The notes: generated by a model from the letters alone, not told the origin. A stretch of 10,838 bases of DNA from Candidatus Onthoplasma faecigallinarum (GCA_018715225.1 DVMB01000009.1:1-10838); one strand, 5' to 3'; shown: positions 1 to 8,425, counted from the stretch's first letter. Made by a program: numbers and translations.

Positions 1-3000
1 GCTTTGATATTTGAGATGAAGAAGAATTGAGAATAATCTACCGCATTGACTGTCTGGAACTGATATGTGATCATCGTTTGTCCCAAGAACATCAATGTGT
101 CGGTAAGTGAAGGCTCCATACCCGAACTCAATATATCTCCACTACCCAATCCACCGAAACCGGTTATGTAATTATTATAACTCATCTCAAATCTCGAGTG
201 GTTGTCTACTTGATAGAATGATATATCGTCAATGTTGGTTGTTACTGTTATATTCTTTTGACCCACTAGATAGTAGTAATTCATATATAATTCGCCAGTG
301 TCTGGAATATCTATAATGATATCGCTAATTCTAAACGAAATTCTATAATACCCCGTCTCCACTGTCTCAAATGACAAATATTCTGCAAGTAGTGTAACTT
401 GGGATAGATAAAGTCCTCTACTCAAATCATAAATTTCTCCATCGCCCAAATCAACTGTATTCAATCTAATAAATACCTCTACAGTGTCAAGATAGTTGAC
501 AGTATCAGCGTCCGTTATAACACGCCTTTCTCCTGCTTGATTTGTTGCATAAATTGTATATTCGCTATACTGGTCAGGTGTGATATTCAAACTATCTCCC
601 ACTACCAAACTATATCTACCCGTATTGAAACTTTCATTATAAAGGCTGATCTCCATATAATCATATTCAATGTAGAAAGTTACATATCCATTTGACAAAG
701 AGTAGTTAGAGATGTTGAACAATGTGTCTTCATACAAGGTACTTTCGTTGAACTCTACCGTTACCTGAACATATCTATAATATATTTGATCTTCATCATA
801 TTCTGCCGAATTGTTTCTTACATAGTTACCATTTGAATAATAATATAAAGACGCATAATCTGTTGCCCAACTATCCGCATCATATACGTATAATTGATAT
901 TCGTACTTATAGTAGTACATGTTTGTGAACATATACCCATTGGCCTTATTCGCATTCATCTCTATTTTTAGATTGTCATACAAGGTTATTTGAGATGCCT
1001 CTACGTCATTGACTTTGATCGTAGGGTTACCTTGATTGTTGCTGGCAATGACTAGATTCAAATTGTAAGATTGATACGTTAGCTTATATAGGAAATATTC
1101 GTTCTGTACGAATCTAGGTATGATCATTTGCGTAGAACTGTGCTCATAACTTGGACTGATATTCATCTCATCTGTCCAGCCAAAAATGCTCAGCCCGCTT
1201 GGCACACTTCCGTCCACCCTTGCTGTAACCCGGGCTCCATACGGTATGTTATTGAAGGTCAACACTTGCCCTTCCTGACTCCCTGATAAGAACGTTGTCT
1301 CTCCATTAAACACACATTCTAGGGATATGCTAGGATATTGCACCATTCTATCATAGTCATTGTTCTTTGGATTTGTTAAGCCATATGTTATTTGCATAGT
1401 ATAAGTGTGGATTTGATAAGTAACACTTATATGAATATTTATATAACTTCCGCTTTGAATACCATAGGTATTGATAATATCACGCAATTCTTGTTCGCTA
1501 AATTCATAATAATAGGTATTCTCCTGATAACTATTAGTTTGATTCATGACATCATATGCGTGATTGCCATTATTGACCATTTCGACTTGAGAAACATAAT
1601 ATCCTTCTGGCATATTGAATTCAATCGCCCTATTTTCAATACTTAAAGATGTATAATCATTATCTCCAAAACTTACCGTCTCGCCATTATAGTTAGCTCC
1701 ATATTGATAGATGTAGACATTGTACTCAATCTCAGCGAAATTCAAAATCAAATATTGAATTCCATTCTCATTTACCGTAAATTCATAATATAGATTGTCT
1801 GCATCAATTGTTGAGTCCGTGCCGTCTACATTGAAAGTGTAACTGACAAGCGTATAACCAAATGCAAATATTTCATCTGCTGTCTCGCCGTTTGGATTCA
1901 ATACTACTCTTACATTTGCTCCCGACTCTACAATATATCCATTTCCTGTATCCTCTATTGCCACATTGTTTTGATATACCACGATATTTGACATGTCGTA
2001 AGCATATGCGTTGTTTGACGAGATCAACAGACGTGTGCTAGGCATTGAATATTCAACTTTTATGGTTATATTTCTTTCAATAATTTGTGTGTGTGAATAA
2101 GTGTTTGATTCGTTGTCAAAAGTATATGCCAGATTGATTATATCATTTTCTGTAAATCTGTTGAAAGCGTATGTATAATCTAAATCTTCCTCTTCGTTCA
2201 CTATGTGAATTCCTGTCGCATTTAGGATCACTTCATCATACATCTTCAAATTTGATATTGTGTATTGATTTCTATCCTCTCCCTCACTGAACACGATATC
2301 TTCGCTTGCGGAGTTTGCTGACTCTACACTGATATCTGCCATTATAGTTGATAGAGAAGTATATGTGTCTACACCTGCTTCAATATAATAGTTAAGTTCG
2401 TATGTCAAATAATCTTCATAAACATAGATCAAGATTTGATTGTTTTCATTTGCAATTTGGCTAAGCAATTCACGTGTAAGAGTGAAGTTAAATGAATTGC
2501 CATTGACCAACATATAATCGCCCGTGTCGTTAAACTTATACCCCAATAGGTAAAAACCTGAATTTATTGTCGATGCTATTGTGATCACATCATTGATGTT
2601 TACTAGACAGTTAAACGTCGCCATATTTTCTTCAGCCGTACGCAAATCATTGGCATAAAGTGAATATGTATTCGTTACCTGCCCACGAGTATTTGTCAAA
2701 GACACTCTGTTGATAGGATATTGATCATTCTCTCCATCGAACAATGAAATTTGGTCAAAATTCGTAAACACCACGGTATAGTCCACTATTTCGTAGAACA
2801 TGTACACCGTTACGTCAGCAGGGCGAGTGTAATCAATCGTCACTTCAATAGAATCATTCTCGCTAATGTCAAGATTGCTAAATGCAAAGCCATAGAACGA
2901 ATAGCCCACATTGTTGGATACATCAGTCTTGTTGATCGTAGTAGTCTCTCCTCTTGGAAGAGATACAACTTCTTCTAGATTAAAATCTCCATCAATGACG

Positions 3001-4412
3001 CTTGTAGTGCCTGCAGCAGAATCATATATTCTAAACTCAAAATTGATGTCATAATTTATAGAAGAATATTTGATACTGATGTCAAAGTCGCCGTCCATGG
3101 ATGTGTATATTTTTGTGTTTGTTGTTTGGTCATCTAGTGATGTGAATGAATAATAGTCGTATCTTCTCGCATCTATCACTGCTGAGATCCTGTCCGTACA
3201 AACCACTCTAAACGAATTCCCATTGTTGTTAATAGCATTTTTTATAAAATATCTACCAGCCGATATAGTAGAATATTCAAAAGACACGCTGACGACATCT
3301 AGCACTGTTTGCCTCTCATCGTCTAACACAATTTCGTCATCTAGATAGGCAACTATATTCGCTACATACAAGTCATGATAGCCGAAATTCACATTTGCAG
3401 TCTTATTCAATGAGTCTAGCATATAGAACTGCACTCTCACTGCTGTAGTACGCAAATATTCGTCCTGAGTAATCGAGTATCCATTATCATCGGCATCTCT
3501 TACCAACGGAACGTTAGATTCGCCCAACAATACACTTGCGGACACGACGTCAATATTTGTACTTGTCAACACATCGTCCGTTATATTGATGCTGACATTG
3601 AAATCAACCTCATCTCCCAACCTAAACGCACCATTGGTGCAGTCGATATACTGTTGCCCTGTGGTCTCCCTCGCTTCGTCATGAATTGTGAAATATCTAC
3701 CATTTTCATTATATAGATCGCCGTAATAGAAATATCCTTGCCTGTCCACATTGTTGAAATAAATTATAGCGTCATAATAATGTGTCAAATTTTCTTCCAC
3801 CGCAGAAGAGGTATAATATACTACGTCTGTAGAATTTATATTTTCACTTTGCATTTCCTCTACATTCATAACATCTACAATGTTATCAATATTGACACTA
3901 TAGTAGATGAAATCAAACACAGGGTTTACTTGCAAATTTTCAAATATATTTGAAATATTGTATGTACCATTGTCATAATAGCCATCGCCGTTGCTGTCTA
4001 TATATGTAAAGGTGTATGTGATAGCCACATCTCCTACATCTACCTGGACTTCTTTACTAGCACTTGTCTCATCAATGCTTGTCAAATCAGCTGAATCAAT
4101 GAACTCCGTTTGGTTGTCCCTATCTAAATATACTATTTGCCAACCCACTAACTGGAATCCGCTCCTCGCAGTTGTTGTCAGGGTTACATTATCTTGATTT
4201 AAAACAAATTTCCCATATCCAGAGGTCTCGCCCACAACTAGGTTCGATTGATAAGGGTCTCCATTCAACAAGTACGAACTTTCCACCACATCTGTCGTAC
4301 TTTCATCTGCGAATGTAGTTCTAATAGTGGACAAAACCAAGATAGCACTGACAATGAGTGTTAATATTGAAAACAATCCTATTAAACTATTTTTTCCTAA
4401 TTTTCTATACAT
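1..4412 (-). CDS. Giant secreted repeat-containing surface protein, N-terminal part (3' end outside window)
   Basis: An open minus-strand frame of 1,470 codons without a stop runs from an ATG at 4412 off the left edge. The start is supported by a GGGGAA ribosome site five bases upstream and by a signal peptide right after it: basic MYRKLGKNS, a hydrophobic core at about residues 10-30, and a probable cleavage after Ala35 (TFA/DE). The rest is soluble-looking, acidic, rich in Tyr, Asn, Asp, Ser, Thr and Ile, poor in Lys, with few Cys and no further obvious membrane segment. Recurrent cores such as GFQLVGW (residues 85-91), GFYLLGYKF and GYTLVSYTF, each followed by beta-prone Y-x-V/I strands, recall divergent InlB B-repeat/bacterial repeat domains. 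Residues 139-147 (DSNGDGYYD) resemble an EF-hand/dockerin-type calcium loop. Known families of this shape are adhesins or surface-layer proteins; that role is inferred. The C-terminus, and so any sortase or SLH anchor, is not visible. It overlaps the upstream flavoprotein gene by 16 nt. Confidence 0.85.
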   Translation of the reverse strand, partial: MYRKLGKNSLIGLFSILTLIVSAILVLSTIRTTFADESTTDVVESSYLLNGDPYQSNLVVGETSGYGKFVLNQDNVTLTTTARSGFQLVGWQIVYLDRDNQTEFIDSADLTSIDETSASKEVQVDVGDVAITYTFTYIDSNGDGYYDNGTYNISNIFENLQVNPVFDFIYYSVNIDNIVDVMNVEEMQSENINSTDVVYYTSSAVEENLTHYYDAIIYFNNVDRQGYFYYGDLYNENGRYFTIHDEARETTGQQYIDCTNGAFRLGDEVDFNVSINITDDVLTSTNIDVVSASVLLGESNVPLVRDADDNGYSITQDEYLRTTAVRVQFYMLDSLNKTANVNFGYHDLYVANIVAYLDDEIVLDDERQTVLDVVSVSFEYSTISAGRYFIKNAINNNGNSFRVVCTDRISAVIDARRYDYYSFTSLDDQTTNTKIYTSMDGDFDISIKYSSINYDINFEFRIYDSAAGTTSVIDGDFNLEEVVSLPRGETTTINKTDVSNNVGYSFYGFAFSNLDISENDSIEVTIDYTRPADVTVYMFYEIVDYTVVFTNFDQISLFDGENDQYPINRVSLTNTRGQVTNTYSLYANDLRTAEENMATFNCLVNINDVITIASTINSGFYLLGYKFNDTGDYMLVNGNSFNFTLTRELLSQIANENNQILIYVYEDYLTYELNYYIEAGVDTYTSLSTIMADISVESANSASEDIVFSEGEDRNQYTISNLKMYDEVILNATGIHIVNEEEDLDYTYAFNRFTENDIINLAYTFDNESNTYSHTQIIERNITIKVEYSMPSTRLLISSNNAYAYDMSNIVVYQNNVAIEDTGNGYIVESGANVRVVLNPNGETADEIFAFGYTLVSYTFNVDGTDSTIDADNLYYEFTVNENGIQYLILNFAEIEYNVYIYQYGANYNGETVSFGDNDYTSLSIENRAIEFNMPEGYYVSQVEMVNNGNHAYDVMNQTNSYQENTYYYEFSEQELRDIINTYGIQSGSYINIHISVTYQIHTYTMQITYGLTNPKNNDYDRMVQYPSISLECVFNGETTFLSGSQEGQVLTFNNIPYGARVTARVDGSVPSGLSIFGWTDEMNISPSYEHSSTQMIIPRFVQNEYFLYKLTYQSYNLNLVIASNNQGNPTIKVNDVEASQITLYDNLKIEMNANKANGYMFTNMYYYKYEYQLYVYDADSWATDYASLYYYSNGNYVRNNSAEYDEDQIYYRYVQVTVEFNESTLYEDTLFNISNYSLSNGYVTFYIEYDYMEISLYNESFNTGRYSLVVGDSLNITPDQYSEYTIYATNQAGERRVITDADTVNYLDTVEVFIRLNTVDLGDGEIYDLSRGLYLSQVTLLAEYLSFETVETGYYRISFRISDIIIDIPDTGELYMNYYYLVGQKNITVTTNIDDISFYQVDNHSRFEMSYNNYITGFGGLGSGDILSSGMEPSLTDTLMFLGQTMITYQFQTVNAVDYSQFFFISNIK

Positions 4413-5290
4413 GAGTTCCCCGCTATTGCCCCATCTGCACAAGCCGTAATTACTTGCTTAAAAGATTTGCCAGTAATATCTCCACAAGCGAACAAGTCAT
4501 CGACATTTGTTCGCATTTTTTCATCCACTAAAATATATCCGTATTTATCCAGTTTTACGTCGATGTCCAAAAAACTCAAATCTGGTTCATAACCTATCGC
4601 AATAAATAGTCCGTCAACTTTTATATCTTTTGTCTCATCGCCTATAAGGACGCTGATTTTCTCTAGTTTCTCAGCCCCAAAAAGTTTTTTGACCTGAGCG
4701 TTTTTTATTATTTCTAGATTTTTGAATTTCTTCAATTGTTCTATTGCATGATTACCCGCACGGAACTTTTGTGATCTATTGATCAAATAAACTTTTTTTG
4801 CTATACGTGCTAAATATTTGACATCCTCGACTGCGGTATTTCCGCCACCTACTACTGCGACAACCTTATTTTTGAAAAACCCGCCATCACAACTAGCACA
4901 ATAACTTATCCCCCTGCCTGTCAGTTGTAGTTCGTTTTCCAAGCCAAGTTTACGTGTCTTACATCCGCAAGCGATTATGATCTTACCAGCAAGATAGCGG
5001 TTTTCTGTCGTTTGGATAGAAAATCCATTTTTTAATTTTTTCAGTTTTTTTACACTCTCATAAATAAACGTTGTACCACAACTCTCCGCCTGAGCATGCA
5101 TTTTTTGAGTTAAATCAAAACCACTGATACTTTCGAACCCAGGATAATTAGCGATTTCATATGACAGAGCCGCCTGACCTCCAATAGCAAGTTTTTCAAA
5201 ACAAACCGTTTTCAACCCTGCACGAGATGTAAAGATACCCGCAGTCAAACCTGCTGGCCCCGCCCCTATAATCGCAATATCAATCTTCAT
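4397..5290 (-). CDS. trxB: Thioredoxin-disulfide reductase-like flavoprotein (TrxB family, atypical NADPH site)
   Basis: A cytoplasmic FAD-dependent disulfide reductase, expected to reduce thioredoxin or a related small thiol protein. Counting from the chosen ATG (297 aa), the FAD-binding GAGPAG is at residues 9-14, the redox pair is C131-A-S-C134-D, the second nucleotide fold GGGNTA is at 148-153, and the C-terminal FAD motif LFACGDITGKSFKQV is at 267-281. This is the full domain order of low-molecular-weight thioredoxin reductases. The segment that is normally HRRDxxR and holds the NADPH 2'-phosphate reads N171-R-S-Q-K-F-R177, so His, the second Arg and the Asp are lost while the first and last Arg remain. 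The reductant may be NADH or ferredoxin rather than NADPH. I chose the internal ATG at 5290 because MKIDIAIIGAGPAG is the family's usual N-terminus; an upstream in-frame ATG at 5329 would add 13 non-conserved residues, and neither start has a strong ribosome site. A ferredoxin gene lies divergently upstream. Confidence 0.85.
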   Translation of the reverse strand: MKIDIAIIGAGPAGLTAGIFTSRAGLKTVCFEKLAIGGQAALSYEIANYPGFESISGFDLTQKMHAQAESCGTTFIYESVKKLKKLKNGFSIQTTENRYLAGKIIIACGCKTRKLGLENELQLTGRGISYCASCDGGFFKNKVVAVVGGGNTAVEDVKYLARIAKKVYLINRSQKFRAGNHAIEQLKKFKNLEIIKNAQVKKLFGAEKLEKISVLIGDETKDIKVDGLFIAIGYEPDLSFLDIDVKLDKYGYILVDEKMRTNVDDLFACGDITGKSFKQVITACADGAIAGNSCIEN

Positions 5291-5357
5291 ATTATTATTG
5301 TATCCAAAAAAAGAAATTTTTCCAAACATTTTTCAATATATTTAAATGATTTTAATA

Positions 5358-5377
5358 AATAATTATATATAATTATT
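5358..5377. repeat. 20-bp perfect A/T palindrome in the trxB-ferredoxin divergent region
   Basis: A perfect 20-bp inverted repeat made only of A and T (arms AATAATTATA / TATAATTATT) lies in the 205-nt region between the divergent flavoprotein and ferredoxin genes. It contains TATAAT on both strands, so it could hold the -10 element of the leftward gene, but I find no convincing -35 box at the right distance. In such AT-rich DNA a palindrome of this kind can arise by chance. Confidence 0.4.
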
Positions 5378-5447
5378 ATTAAGTTTTATTAGAAAATTAA
5401 TTTTTGCAAATAATTATTCGATAAATATTTTTAATATAAAATAAAAT

Positions 5448-5476
5448 TTGACAAATTTTTTAAATAATGCTAAATT
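5448..5476 (+). promoter_or_regulatory. Promoter of the ferredoxin gene
   Basis: A perfect TTGACA -35 box (5448-5453) is followed by a 17-nt spacer and an extended -10, TGC-TAAATT (TG at 5468-5469, hexamer 5471-5476). Transcription would start near 5483, only a few bases before the AGGAGA ribosome site at 5485-5490, giving a very short leader. This is a housekeeping sigma-type promoter with no operator that I can identify. Confidence 0.65.
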
Positions 5477-5495
5477 TTAATTAAAGGAGAAAAAT

Positions 5496-5663
5496 ATGGT
5501 TGACGAAAAAAAATGTATTTCATGCGGAGCATGCATTTCCATATGCCCTGTTGGTGCAATTAAATTTGTGAACGGAAAGGCTCACATCGATCCAAACATC
5601 TGTGTGAAGTGTGGCGGTTGCGAACAAATATGCCCAGTCGGTGCAATTAAAATAAAAAAATAA
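5496..5663 (+). CDS. 2[4Fe-4S] ferredoxin
   Basis: A 55-aa clostridial-type ferredoxin, a small cytoplasmic low-potential electron carrier holding two [4Fe-4S] clusters. Two complete cluster motifs CxxCxxCxxxCP are visible, with cysteines 7, 10, 13, 17 and 36, 39, 42, 46. The two halves are near copies (each has ICPVGAIK), reflecting the known internal duplication of this family. Length and motif spacing match classic 55-56-residue ferredoxins, so the gene is complete. The ATG follows AGGAGA by five bases. It is the only plus-strand gene in the window, has its own strong promoter, ends in a bidirectional terminator, and points away from the atypical thioredoxin-reductase-like gene about 200 nt to the left. 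A functional link, with the ferredoxin as electron donor to that flavoprotein, is an inference. The partners could equally be pyruvate:ferredoxin oxidoreductase or hydrogenase encoded elsewhere. Confidence 0.95.
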   Translation: MVDEKKCISCGACISICPVGAIKFVNGKAHIDPNICVKCGGCEQICPVGAIKIKK

Positions 5664-5709
5664 AGAAAACAATTTTCTTACGAAAATATGTTTTGTTGTT
5701 AACACAATA

Positions 5710-5746
5710 AAAAATCCCTTAAAATACTTAGAAATAAGGGATTTTT
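5710..5746. terminator. Bidirectional intrinsic terminator between ferredoxin and recN
   Basis: A 12-bp perfect stem (5710-5721 with 5735-5746, core ATCCCTTA/TAAGGGAT) encloses a 13-nt loop. A-runs on one flank and T-runs on the other give a U-tract in both directions. It ends the rightward ferredoxin transcript and the leftward recA-recN transcript. The recN stop codon (5745-5747) overlaps the base of the stem. Confidence 0.85.
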
Positions 5747-7436
5747 ATTTTAATGACATCTTATATTTATTAGATTTTTCTTTCAAATCTTTGCTTACAA
5801 TTATTCCTTTATCCACATCATTTGCACCCATCAGGCGAGCTATCTCTGTGAACAAAGGCTCACCTTCTAGATACGTCGCCAACGTGTTTGTAGTGACAGA
5901 ATTCGAATGTTTTTCAACTTTGATATTTCCATCTGCCATAGCACATATCTGCGGAAGATGCGAGATTGCTATGATCTGCTTTTGTCTAGAAAGTCTAGCC
6001 ATGTATTCTGCGACAACGCTAGCGATCTTGCCACTAAGTCCGCTGTCTATTTCATCAAAGACAATGGTTTGAATCTCATCCACACTGGATACAACTATCT
6101 TGTATGCCAGCATTACTCTGCTCATTTCTCCGCCCGACACGACCTTATTTAACGGCTTTAGTTCAAAGCCCAGGTTCGCCGAGAACATGAATTCCACCCT
6201 ATCATATCCAGTATATGAATACCTGTCGTCTATCTTCGAAAAAGCGATCTCAATTCTAGCGGCTGGCATGCCTAAAGTTTGCAATTCCTTTTGCATCTTT
6301 TGTTCTAATTCTTTTGCTGATTTTTTTCTAATATCGCTTAAATGGTCTTGTACAACATCAATTTTTTCTAACAAGTCTTTCTTTTTTTCTTGTAATTCAC
6401 TATATCGCTCTGCACTGTTTATCAAGTTATTTAATTTAGTCGCCACATCATCATAATATTCCATCAACTTTTCATAACTTCCGCCATATTTTCTATACAA
6501 AGTTTTAATATAGTCCAATCTTGAGTCAATCTCATCAAATTTGTTTTGATCAAAGACATTTTTGTTTATATCATCTAGAACAGTAGTAGACAAATCTTCC
6601 AACTCAATCAAGACGCTGTTTAACCTATCCTCAATCTGTTTATAGTGCTCGTTCACAGAGCCAATGTTTTGCAATGATCTTAATGACTGAGATATGCTGT
6701 CGATAGCAGAAGGAGAAAAACTATTTTTATATATATTTTCATAAAAAGAATTCAAACTCTCGTTTATCTTTTCGTATTGTTGCATCTCTTTTTTTTCGTT
6801 GGTCAAATCTTCAAATTCATTTGGCTTTATCTTCGCCTCGTCAATCTCTCTTATTTGATACGAATACAGATCTATCAAGTTCTGCTTTTCGCTTTCGCTT
6901 CCACCCAACTTTGCAATCTCAGCATCTATCCCTTTGACCTGTTCAATAAGCGAATTAAGTTCAAGCAAATATTGATTTGCGGTCTTGCTAAATAGATCTA
7001 TGATTTGCAGTTGATATTCATTGCTTAAAATAGCGAGATGTTCGCTCTGCCCATGGACATCTACCAACCTTTGACATATTTTTTTCACGCTAGCGACAGG
7101 TACCAATTCCCCATTGATTTTACATATGTTTTTTCCATTCACGTCCAAGTCTCGAGACAAAAACAATTCGTCTCCTACCAAGACGCCTATCTCCTCGTTT
7201 ATGTATTGAATATGTGATTTATTTAGATTGTTAAAAATTGCTTCGACTCTCATGTGCGATGAGCCAGTACGGATCAACGACCTGTCCGCTCTCCCACCGA
7301 AAACAAAACTCAACGCATCTAGCATGATACTTTTCCCTGCACCTGTTTCCCCGCTAATAACGTTGAGCTTTTCATCAAAATCCAATTCGACTTTGTCAAT
7401 CAAAGCCACATTTTCAATCTTTAAAGTCTGTAACAT
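5745..7436 (-). CDS. recN: DNA repair protein RecN (SMC-like ATPase)
   Basis: RecN is a cytoplasmic SMC-like ATPase that acts early in double-strand-break repair, holding broken DNA ends or sister molecules for RecA-dependent recombination. The 563-aa product has the family's normal length and order: Walker A GETGAGKS (residues 29-36) in the N-terminal half-ATPase, a long charged coiled-coil middle (about 150-380), then the ABC signature VSGGEMSR (433-440), Walker B TIVFDEIDSG (457-466) and the switch histidine in AISHLPQ (H493). All catalytic elements are present. The ATG shares one base with the recA stop codon (TAATG at 7438-7434) and has no good ribosome site of its own, so translation is probably coupled to recA. 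No separate promoter is visible, and expression should follow the LexA-controlled recA promoter. The stop lies in the downstream terminator stem. Confidence 0.97.
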   Translation of the reverse strand: MLQTLKIENVALIDKVELDFDEKLNVISGETGAGKSIMLDALSFVFGGRADRSLIRTGSSHMRVEAIFNNLNKSHIQYINEEIGVLVGDELFLSRDLDVNGKNICKINGELVPVASVKKICQRLVDVHGQSEHLAILSNEYQLQIIDLFSKTANQYLLELNSLIEQVKGIDAEIAKLGGSESEKQNLIDLYSYQIREIDEAKIKPNEFEDLTNEKKEMQQYEKINESLNSFYENIYKNSFSPSAIDSISQSLRSLQNIGSVNEHYKQIEDRLNSVLIELEDLSTTVLDDINKNVFDQNKFDEIDSRLDYIKTLYRKYGGSYEKLMEYYDDVATKLNNLINSAERYSELQEKKKDLLEKIDVVQDHLSDIRKKSAKELEQKMQKELQTLGMPAARIEIAFSKIDDRYSYTGYDRVEFMFSANLGFELKPLNKVVSGGEMSRVMLAYKIVVSSVDEIQTIVFDEIDSGLSGKIASVVAEYMARLSRQKQIIAISHLPQICAMADGNIKVEKHSNSVTTNTLATYLEGEPLFTEIARLMGANDVDKGIIVSKDLKEKSNKYKMSLK

Positions 7437-8425
7437 TATTTAACCAATTTTTCTCTAACTTGTCTGTCTATCTCGTCAGCAATCTCAGGGTGCGAACTCA
7501 AATAAGCTTTCACATTCTCTTTGCCCTGTCCAATTTTATCTCCGTTGTAACTAAACCATGAGCCACTCTTTTCAATTATTCCCACATCAATAGCCGCATC
7601 AATGAGACAACCAATGATAGATATACCTTCTCCATACATTATATCAAATTCTGCCGTCTTAAAAGGCGGTGCAACTTTATTTTTCACAACCTTAACTTTG
7701 GTTCGAGACCCGATGATGTCCTGACCATTTTTGATCGTATCCATTTTCCTGACATCAAGGCGGACAGAGGAATAGAATTTCAACGCTTTTCCTCCTGGAG
7801 TAGTCTCTGGGTTACCAAACATTACACCAACCTTTTCTCTCAGTTGGTTGATAAATATAACCAATGTTTTGCTCTTGGAAGTGACCCCTGTCAACTTTCT
7901 CAAAGCCTGCGACATAAGCCTAGCCTGCAAGCCTATGAAACTATCTCCCATTTCCCCGTCTATTTCTGCTTTTGGAGTAAGGGCAGCGACAGAGTCTATA
8001 ACTACTATATCAATACCGCCACTTCGCACCAACTGCTCGGTTATCTCCAGTGCCTGTTCGCCAGTGTCTGGCTGAGACACATACAACGCACCTATATCAA
8101 CGCCTAATTTTTGTGCGTATACTGGGTCCAAGGCATGTTCTGCATCTATGAACGCTGCGGTCCCGCCCAGTTTTTGAGCCTCAGCAATCACATGCAAAGC
8201 AACAGTGGTCTTACCACTGCTCTCTGGACCATAAATTTCAACAATTCTTCCTCTAGGTAATCCGCCTACACCCAAAGCGATGTCCAAAGGCAAGCACCCA
8301 GTAGGTATTACTTCTATTCCTTCATAAATATTGGTCTCATCCATCTTTATAATTGCACCCTTGCCGTACTGCTTCTCTATTTGGGCAATGGTGGCTTCTA
8401 AAGCTTTTTTCTTATCGTCTGTCAA
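7436..8425 (-). CDS. recA: Recombinase RecA
   Basis: RecA forms ATP-dependent filaments on single-stranded DNA, carries out strand exchange and triggers LexA self-cleavage in the SOS response. The 329-aa product shows Walker A GPESSGKT (66-73), catalytic Glu96 in AEHALD, Walker B VVIDS (141-145), loop L1 EIDGEMGD (154-161) and the RecA signature FINQLREKVG (191-200) leading into loop L2 (GNPETTPGGKA). Positions match E. coli RecA numbering closely. The C-terminus is short and lacks the long acidic tail of the E. coli protein, as is common in this phylum. The start is TTG at 8425: it lies 8 nt after AGGAG (8438-8434), while the nearby ATG at 8433 is out of frame and abuts the ribosome site. 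It is preceded by a LexA operator and overlaps recN by one base. Confidence 0.98.
   Translation of the reverse strand: MTDDKKKALEATIAQIEKQYGKGAIIKMDETNIYEGIEVIPTGCLPLDIALGVGGLPRGRIVEIYGPESSGKTTVALHVIAEAQKLGGTAAFIDAEHALDPVYAQKLGVDIGALYVSQPDTGEQALEITEQLVRSGGIDIVVIDSVAALTPKAEIDGEMGDSFIGLQARLMSQALRKLTGVTSKSKTLVIFINQLREKVGVMFGNPETTPGGKALKFYSSVRLDVRKMDTIKNGQDIIGSRTKVKVVKNKVAPPFKTAEFDIMYGEGISIIGCLIDAAIDVGIIEKSGSWFSYNGDKIGQGKENVKAYLSSHPEIADEIDRQVREKLVK

Noticed and set aside
1..4412. Several short plus-strand frames across the left 4.4 kb as separate genes
   Set aside because: A single minus-strand frame with signal peptide and consistent composition covers the whole stretch without a stop; the short frames are its shadows.
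5520..5705. Minus-strand 61-codon frame overlapping the ferredoxin
   Set aside because: It is antisense to a perfect two-motif ferredoxin with promoter and ribosome site; its Cys/His-free, low-complexity translation resembles no protein.
5791..6456. Plus-strand frames inside recN (for example 5791-6072 and 6100-6456)
   Set aside because: They are antisense shadows of a fully conserved recN coding sequence and lack ribosome sites and recognisable domains.
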